Source of the DNA: Dysidea avara
Lineage: Eukaryota; Porifera; Demospongiae; Dictyoceratida; Dysideidae
Reading direction: 5' to 3'
NCBI RefSeq assembly: GCF_963678975.1
Contig: NC_089273.1
Span: 33,728,973 to 33,792,972 of the forward strand
Length of the DNA: 64,000 nt
The notes under the pieces were generated by a model. That model was not told the DNA's origin. It worked only from the letters and a program-made list of their open reading frames with translations, and ran no database searches. The position numbers and the translations under genes are program-made. This document shows, in pieces, positions 56,860 through 64,000 of the stretch (the first letter of the stretch is position 1; each line of letters starts with the position of its first letter).

Positions 56860-57430
56860 ATTGGATTTCAAGAAAGTTCTCACTAACAGATGTGGTATCA
56901 TTCAATTCATGCGTATAATGGCTGTAATGTGAAATGTAATGTTTACTATTAAATTTATTATTCTTGTGTACACTGTGTGGGTAATAACAATTGTGATATA
57001 ATTTCTTGGTAGACTCTACTGTTGACATTGAGGTGTAAAGTCCAGTTGCCATATCAACTCTCTCTGCATATTATAGTGCAAGCAGCAACCTGAAGTCATT
57101 CTATTAATTATACATTATGCGACAAGATCTACAAGAAACAAACCCACTGGCCATGGGAACATGAATGTTGCATGCACTTTCAAACTGTCATGGCTCATCA
57201 GTGTTATGCTATCAGTGTTATGACTCATGTGACTTTTAACACATGTACAGGTTACATGATACATATACTATGTTCTTGTATGCGAATATAGTAACATTAT
57301 TTTTGACAGATAATTATATGTATTGATGGGTTGTAGCTTGTGCCCACATGATGTTGGTTATATGTATGTATTCGGTACAATCATGTTTTATTCCTTTTTG
57401 TCATGTGTTCATATTGTTGTATTATAGTTA
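56860..57430 (+). repeat. Dispersed repeat R3, copy 4
   Basis: The best match to copy 1, in the same order and orientation, preceded by an (AAT)n tract. It ends where the degenerate LINE begins near 57440. Confidence 0.75.
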
Positions 57431-57445
57431 GCCATGCATTGCAGC

Positions 57446-58375
57446 AACTATAGACCCGTATCATTAACATGCATATGCTCCATGATTTTACAACATATAA
57501 TATATTCGCACATTTTGCATAAATGATTTATCAAAATACATGCTATCGACAGTAAGATTATGCAGATGACGTCATTCTGTACACCCCTGGCCTATTAACT
57601 CAAAAGAAGACTGTTACCAACTTCAAAAAGATCTAACTATTTTGGAAAGATGGGAAAATAAATGGAAAATGACATTTAATGTTCAGAAATGTGAATTCAT
57701 CAGAATAACACACAAGAAAAAGCCTATATTTTACCATTACACTTTGTATGACACTGTTGTGCAGGAGGTGATGCACACCAAGTACCTAGGTCTTACTATT
57801 GACTCAAGCTATCCTGACATTAGACAAATAACTAACAAAGCTAACAGTATCAAAGGATATTTGCAACATAACCTTCATAGCTGCCCAATCTTGGTCAAAG
57901 TGAGTTGTTACAAGTCACTTATTAAACCAATCCTAGAGTACGCCTGTGTGGTCTGGGACCCTTATACACAAAAGGACATCTTAGCAATTGAATCAGTTCA
58001 AAGACGGTGTGCTAGGTTTGTGTACAATAATTATTCTTCATATGCAAGTGTCACAAATATGTTGCAAAATTTGAATTAGCCACCTCTGGCTCACTGCAGA
58101 AACCAGTTGAAAGCGATCACAATGTTTAATATAATGCATCAATTAATAGATATACCGACTGATACCATACTCATACCAGCTATGTCTAACTACTCTCTAC
58201 GAGGCCATTCGTTGAGGCTGTTACAGCCAAACACAAGAGTAAACTCATACCTTAACTCATTCTTCCCTTCAATTTAAGTATAAAGATCTGGAATAATTTA
58301 CCCAACGACCTCATCACCTGTTCAAGTTTAGACCAATTTAAAATAAGGCTAGCTGGACATCAATTAATCACATAA
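57446..58375 (+). pseudogene. Degenerate LINE reverse transcriptase
   Basis: NYRPVSLT (from 57446) and DYADDVILY (from 57556) are reverse transcriptase motifs, but only ~80 bp separate them, so the catalytic core between is deleted. The following 145-codon frame (57642-58079) carries the thumb/connection: WKMTFNVQKCEFIRI, KYLGLTID, LIKPILEYACVVWDPYTQKDI and VQRRCARFV. Motifs occur in three frames, so at least two frameshifts separate them, and a stop follows at 58077. Further similarity (RGHSLRLLQPNTRVNSYLNSFF) continues to about 58280. Clade Jockey/CR1-like, a third lineage and the oldest of the LINEs here. Confidence 0.85.
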
Positions 58376-58429
58376 TTAATTTTGTTGATTCATTATCTGT
58401 GCTTGTATTATACTCTTTGTAAGAGGTTT

Positions 58430-58666
58430 CACTGCTTGAAGTATCTTAGTTTACTAGAGTGGTATATCCCCAGTATATGGAACAGTTAATTGTTTGTTAT
58501 TTTAGTAGTTTTTCAGTAAACCCGCATTCACTGATGTCTTACTGAGAGTTTAAAACTTAGTAAAATAATTATGTTCCATATACTTAAGTTTACTGACACT
58601 TTACTATCAGTATAACTACAGTAAGGCATCTTAACAAATTAGTAAACTAAGAACCTTCAAGCAGTG
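58430..58666. mobile_element. MITE with CACTGCTTGAAG ends
   Basis: CACTGCTTGAAG then TCTTAGTTTACTA at the left and the inverted copy ending at 58666. 237 bp. TTT flanks both ends, a possible 3-bp duplication. Directly downstream of the LINE remnant. Confidence 0.85.
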
Positions 58667-58839
58667 TTTTGCACAGTAAACAATAATAATAATAATAATA
58701 ATTGAGCATCTTGGCCACTGGACACACAATGACCAGCAGAGCTAACTGCTCATTTAATGAAAAATATATAATAAGACCAGCACATGGCTGTAAAATAACT
58801 TAACATTAACTAGATTACAAAGAAATATATTGTAATATG

Positions 58840-59770
58840 TTGCAGTGGCAGCTGTCAATGAGCTGTGGTATCATTCTGTTGATGTGTACTGTATATTTAC
58901 CATTAAATTACAATCTTGTGTTGGTGCGTGGGTGATGGCAATATGTGACCCTATTTTTGAAAACCATACATCTAAGTACATGCAAAATTTTTGGGAATTC
59001 TCAATTGAAAATTTCAGTGATTTTTTAAAAATTAATTTTTTTACATATTCTGATAAAGCAACTATTAAGCCTTCTTGCTGTGAAATTTCATACCCATAGC
59101 TTCTTTTATCTAGGAGATATACTGAATTATATCAGACCATGTAGTAGTTTCACAATGCGTGGGACAACAATTAACTTACAAATTGGGTGATTTGTTCATT
59201 CCCAAAACCAAATATTTCCTGTCTTTACACAATAGTACAAGTGATTTAATTGAGAAAAAGCACAAAGAACACATGATTAAACTCTCAAGAATCTCTTTTC
59301 ATTAATTTTAGATTATAAGAATGGTGATCTTTGTCAACAAAGTGATTTTAGTTGTCATCAATTTGTCACATCTGATCACTATTCAGTTCTATAAACTGAT
59401 AATGAAAAGTTAGTTTGTAATGTATTAGACAGTAAATTTGCCATATCTTTGGAATGCTTCATCGTATCGTCACAAAATTTTTACACAAGGTAGATAACCA
59501 CTCAGTGCTTCATTGTAGCTATAAAAAACAAAATTGTTCAATGTGCCCAGATGTATGGTTTTCCAAAATAGGGTCACATAAAATTATATTGTGATATAAT
59601 ATCTTGGTACTGTGACAGTAGGGTGCAAAGTCCAGTTGTAGTATCAGCTCTCTTCACAGCACATGCAACAGCATTCTAAATGTGATAGGATCTGCCAGAA
59701 ACAGGCACATGAAGTTTGCTAGTCAAATTAAAGCTGTGATGCTGGTTCATCGTATATAACTACTGTATAG
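58840..59770 (+). repeat. Dispersed repeat R3, copy 5, split by a MITE
   Basis: GTTGCAGTGGCAGCTG to GGTGATGGCAATA before, and GATATAATATCTTGGTACTG after, the MITE at 58944-59578. The order fits copies 1, 2 and 4. Confidence 0.7.
58944..59578. mobile_element. TA-flanked MITE with ~38-bp ends
   Basis: TGTGACCCTATTTTTGAAAA then CCATACATCT at the left, inverted at the right. TA at 58942-58943 and 59579-59580. 635 bp. The 84-codon ORF across its left end is not a gene. The TGTGACC start is shared with the MITEs at 54750 and 63269. Confidence 0.9.
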
Positions 59771-59990
59771 TACCTTTGACTATTCCCAACCCGGGTAACT
59801 TTCATTCATCTCAGCAGTTCCTAAAGCAATGGATATAGCAATGCAGCAATGAGCGAGGTATTATTGCCCAGTTTGTACTGAATCTACCTTTACTATTATC
59901 TAGCTAATACATACAACAATAGAGATTTAGTCTAAACCAGATAGCTGAAGTGTTAGCTAATGTTATTGCTATTATTTTTATTATTTTTAT

Positions 59991-60870
59991 TTAGACCCTT
60001 TTTGTGGTGAATTTGGTGGATTTTGGAGGTGTCTAAGTTACTTAGACCCTTTTCATGTTTACTTAGACCCTTTCATGTTTACTTAGACCCTTTTCATGTT
60101 TATTACGCGCACCCGGACTGGTAGCGTTGGCAACGCATCGCCACCTGAAAATTAATTTTAAACCCGTAACTGTTGTTACGGGTGGAGTAATGGCTTGTTT
60201 CTACTTATGAACGCTACATTTCTCTGTCACAAGCAGCTGTCAACAATGTTAAGGTACAACAACTACATAAAGGGTCTAAATAACTTAGACTTCAGACCAC
60301 AGGGGTCCAAGTAATTTAGTAACCCTCAGGCCCTGTAGTAGCGCCTTCGCTTCGCTCAGGCGCCACGACACAGGGCCATCGGGTTACTAAATTACTTAGA
60401 CCCCTGTGGTCTGAAGTCTAACTATTACTTAGACCCTTTTTGTGGTGAATTTTGGAGGTGTCTAAGTTACTTAGACCCTTTTCATGTTTACTTAGACCCT
60501 TTCATGTTTACTTAGACCCTTTCATGTTTACTTAGACCCTTTTCATGTTTATTACGCGCACCCGGACTGGTAGCGTTGGCAACGCATCGCCACCTGAAAA
60601 TTAATTTTAAACCCGTAACGGTGGAGTAATGGCTTGTTTCTACTAATGAACGCTACATTTCTCTGTCACAAGCAGCTGTCAACAATGTTAAGGTACAACA
60701 ACTACATACAGGGTCTAAATAACTTAGACTTCAGACCACAGGGGTCTAAGTAATTTAGTAACCCTCAGGCCCTGTAGTAGCGCCTTCGCTTCGCTCAGGC
60801 GCCACGACACAGGGCCATCGGTTACTAAATTACTTAGACCCCTGTGGTCTGAAGTCTAACTATTACTTAG
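59991..60870. repeat. 438-bp tandem duplication with an internal palindrome
   Basis: Copies 59991-60428 and 60429-60870 are nearly identical. Each has a short TTACTTAGACCCTTT array, a GCGCACCCGGACTGG stretch and a ~70-bp-arm palindrome (AGACTTCAGACCACAGGGGT and complement, loop around TTCGCTTCGCTCAG). The number of TTAGACCC units differs between the copies. Confidence 0.9.
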
Positions 60871-62789
60871 TGGACATAATAATTGTAATATATCGTATGA
60901 TCGTCAGTGCTGATTCTGATAAGTGCATGAGTACTGTGGATCTTACTACATCTGTGGCTATTCCATCTAGCTACTGCTATCTCCGTTTCCAACTCTGAAG
61001 ACTCTTCAAGGCCAAATGAGGTGTCCCTTAGTTAGTTACCACCATAGCGGTCTAACTTGGATTGAACCTGATGGCCAATAGCGTAGCGACTAGCCAATCG
61101 CTAATCATTATTATCGATTGTCATCGTCTTTCCCACTTTCTGTTCTATTTAGCTATTCATGCAAAATAAATCGTAAGAAGCCAAGGAATAGGCCCCAAAA
61201 TGGGCCTCGCCTTTGAATTTGGCCCGCGGAAGTCACAGTTCACTATGGCATGCGCGCACCAAGATATACTGTATACGTCATAGGATGTCAACAACACGAC
61301 CGAATCCGCACCCGAATAGCTGTGGTTGGTTGCATTGCACAGTAGAGCACGCATATAAAATTTAGCTATACGCTATACTCTTGCAGTGGTGCAGTACACG
61401 GTCGTATATGGTGTTCATCAGGGAGTATAGCTACTCCTGACCAGTGCCTATACTGAGCTGTTGCCTTCATAGCCAGTAACCTAGCTGCTATCGGACCGAA
61501 TAGGAAGCAAGATTAGGAGCATTCAAAAAACACTTGGCGTGGAATAGCAAGACTGCGAACGTACCTCAATGGAATATCCGAATAGTACTGGGAGTTTGCA
61601 GAGAACAGAGTTGGAATACCATAACGAAGTGCCTGGAAAATGCACCGGAAACAGGTCAGCTAAATAGCTAGATAGGTAAAACCATGCATATTAGTAAAAT
61701 TAATGGATACCTATATAAATCAATAGGGCTGGCAGCATTTCGATCTTGATTGTTCTATTAGAGTATCTTACTCTTGAGTAAGACCTCCCTACAAATTATT
61801 TTATTGCATTCACTTCTATAGCTTCCTTTCTCAAGTATTAAGTTTAGTTATTCCTATACATACTTTAAAGCATCGAGATATAGATTCAATTATGAGAGCT
61901 TGCAAGATTGCACAACATCACCATGCAGGCTACAATAATTAAGACATGGCAATATGGGTAGGAATCGAGCACTGATTTTGAAATCAACAAAATGTAATAC
62001 ATGGTCAACTTTATTAATTAATTAATTATTTTGTTGTATATATACTTAGAAGTTTTTGTAATTGCAAATCTGTTAACTCATTTTTGTGAATGTCAGGCTT
62101 TACAGGCTCCTAGAGCCTCCTTCACCTATAACACAAATACTAATACTAAAATAAGGACCTAATCGGCTGGTTATTCTGTAGCTATTAACTACTTATAACC
62201 AAATACAGAGCTAAGATTATTGAATGGAGCCAAGAATATTGCCAAAACAATTGAACAAAGCTTATACTTACACTAACCATATACTACAACACACACAAGC
62301 ATAATAAGTACATCTTGTACTTGTCTATGAGGTAGTAGGAGCACTGTTATTATAGCTAGCTAAACACAAGTGGATATTAAACATAGCCATGCAATTAGTT
62401 ATTGCATTGAGAAACTTACTACATATATCACAATTATTATTCATCATCAAATTGAAGCACTAAAGTATTCGCTTACTACCTGTATAGCTTTCATTTATGT
62501 AGCACCACACTGTTATAATACTGTAACAGTGGAACCTGTCTAATCTGCTTACTTTCAGGCCAAACTTTCTTAGCCTTATTATGTACGTGGCTGTTTAGGC
62601 AGGTGGATTGATATCTAAATGTTGCTTTTGAGGCATAGTTGGCCAATAATATAGTGAGGTGGCCTCCTATATGAGTGACTACTCAGGCAGGTAATACTGT
62701 TCAAATTAAATATATATTAACGCATAAAAGCAGTAACATAATGTGTTTTGTTTGTTTGTTATACCTGATACTTTTAACATCATCTTAAC
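60871..62789. other. Non-coding stretch
   Basis: No gene recognised. The TTCTATTAGAGTATC motif occurs at about 61747 and a AGTGGAACCTGTCTAAT MITE-end fragment near 62528. No bounded element found. Confidence 0.45.
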
Positions 62790-63000
62790 ATGGTATGCAT
62801 AATGGTAGTATTGTGTATGATAATATAATGGCATACATGTATGTTTACCATTACAATAAAATTAATATTCTTATAAACACTGTGTGGGTGACAAAGACCG
62901 TGATGTCATTTCTCACTATTGTTGATACAAGGTGCAAAGTCCAAATGTCCAGATACCAACTGCACTACTGTACTGATTTGTTTACATGAAGATGTCTAGC
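62790..63000 (+). repeat. Dispersed repeat R3, copy 6 (diverged)
   Basis: TATGTTTACCATTACAAT, CACTGTGTGGGTGACAAAG and CAAGGTGCAAAGTCC follow the R3 order. Confidence 0.6.
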
Positions 63001-63268
63001 TATATAGTCCAATAAACTCAGCATGGCAACCATCAAACAGTAGTGTCATCCACATAGTCATTTCATAATCAGTATTGAATGCTCCAGTATTTTGTTTGCA
63101 TCACACCAAGATTATTATGACAAAATTATTGGAGTGACTCTAGTGGTGTGATTCAAACTTACTGCAACAAAGTTATGTAATTGTGTACTCTGTGATAGTA
63201 TGAGTGTGAAATTTGTGTGTGGTTAACAAACGTTAAGAGACACACCTACATAACATTTAAACAGCAAT

Positions 63269-63914
63269 TGTGACCGGATTTCATATAACAAGGCTTCCAC
63301 ACACACAAAATCAAACTTACGATTTTACCAGAAATGGATTGCTGGTCTAATACACTATCATATTTCACACTGTACTTCCTTCAGCACTGGCAAGTCTGGT
63401 TTCTGTAGCAGCTTTCTTCCGACCCTGTCAAAGCCACGAGTGTGAGATTGGCACCATTAAATGGCCATGGCTTTGTGATAATGGTGTGTAGTGAGCTGGG
63501 ACTTCACAGAGAGCTCGCCAATAGTGTTCTCATTCAATTCGGAGTAATTTGAGGGCCATGGGCATGGAGGGCCATGGAGAGCCCAAACTTGGCCTCTGGA
63601 TTCCAATCGTCTTCTTACTTCATTTTATACCCCTATATTAAGACCACCATCCACCCCCACCCTCCCACCCTATTACTACCGCCTGTGATATTATTACCCG
63701 CTCGAAAAAAGCTTCTCAAAACAAGGCGAATTTTGGGTATCAGAAATGTATACACCCACTCAGTGATAGCTAGTGAACAGATGAACAATTGGTGCAAATT
63801 TTGTTTGCACAGCTGTACGCACTGGGAAGTTATTACACAATGATTCCTTAAAATCGCCATATCTCCTAACAAAGCTTTGTGCGTCGAAGCCTTGTTTTGT
63901 CAAATTCAGTCACA
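63269..63914. mobile_element. MITE with TGTGACC ends
   Basis: TGTGACCGGATTTCATATAA then CAAGGCTTCCACAC at the left pairs with the inverted right end (AAGCCTTGTTTTGTCAAATT to GTCACA). ~646 bp, same family as 54750-54981 but longer. AT flanks both ends and not TA, so borders are uncertain. Overlapping ORFs of 79-89 codons are not genes. Confidence 0.75.
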
Positions 63915-63943
63915 ATTATTCTTATTATACCCACACAATTTTC

Positions 63944-64000
63944 AGGGGTGGATCTAGGATTTATAAAGGGGGGGGGGGGCTAACTCAAGGTACTAATCTC
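63944..64000 (+). mobile_element. Left end of a hAT-type MITE, cut by the window edge
   Basis: CAGGGGTGGATCTAGGATTT followed by a run of G resembles the CAGTGGCGGATCTAG ends at 14340 and 55003. The other end lies outside the window. Confidence 0.55.

Overview
The window reads as AT-rich, repeat-dominated animal DNA, most plausibly from a demosponge or a similar early-branching metazoan. That is an inference from the LINE, hAT and MITE repertoire, a decayed NACHT (NLR-type) fragment and the absence of bacterial gene layout. I see no intact host gene, CRISPR array or functional RNA gene. Nearly all open reading frames of 60-100 codons are chance ORFs in repeats.

Layout. 1-12 kb: arrays of a 30-31 bp satellite (TAGCTGAWCTCTCTACA core) lie in opposite orientations around two foldback elements, forming a giant inverted structure (4.9-11.9 kb). 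14.3-18.2 kb: a three-level nest, with a TA-flanked 1.1 kb element (carrying a tRNA-like segment and a telomere-like minisatellite) inside a 3.3 kb foldback with ~1 kb arms, inside a hAT-type MITE. 19.4-23.6 kb: a 5'-truncated LINE inserted in a foldback arm with a readable target-site duplication, then a 1.1 kb TTAA-flanked element, then a hairpin-ended module. 29.1-31.9 kb: a second LINE of the same clade with an 826-codon frame (endonuclease C-terminal half plus reverse transcriptase). 32.5-37.2 kb: a hAT DNA transposon with TIRs and an 8-bp flanking repeat; its transposase is split by a very young short LTR retrotransposon, which itself contains a fragment of another LINE. 39.4-41.6 kb: small MITEs, including one with perfect 8-bp target duplications. 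42.0-51.6 kb: two more satellite arrays; one complete 5.39 kb composite element can be delimited to the base because it sits inside one arm of a different foldback. 51.5-63.1 kb: an older dispersed repeat in about six copies, mixed with TIR MITEs, a NACHT remnant, a degenerate LINE, a 438-bp tandem duplication and palindromes.

The most interesting pattern is a modular repeat system: a foldback beginning TCTAATCC, an AG-rich block, a satellite array of 2.3-4.1 kb, a conserved ~0.6-0.8 kb end region and a terminal hairpin. The one delimited copy interrupts an A/T dinucleotide without a target duplication and starts with TC, as Helitrons do. Three hairpin variants keep the stem through paired changes, so the structure appears to be under selection. 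No transposase or Rep/helicase gene for it is present here. All coordinates were read by eye; identities and copy counts are estimates.
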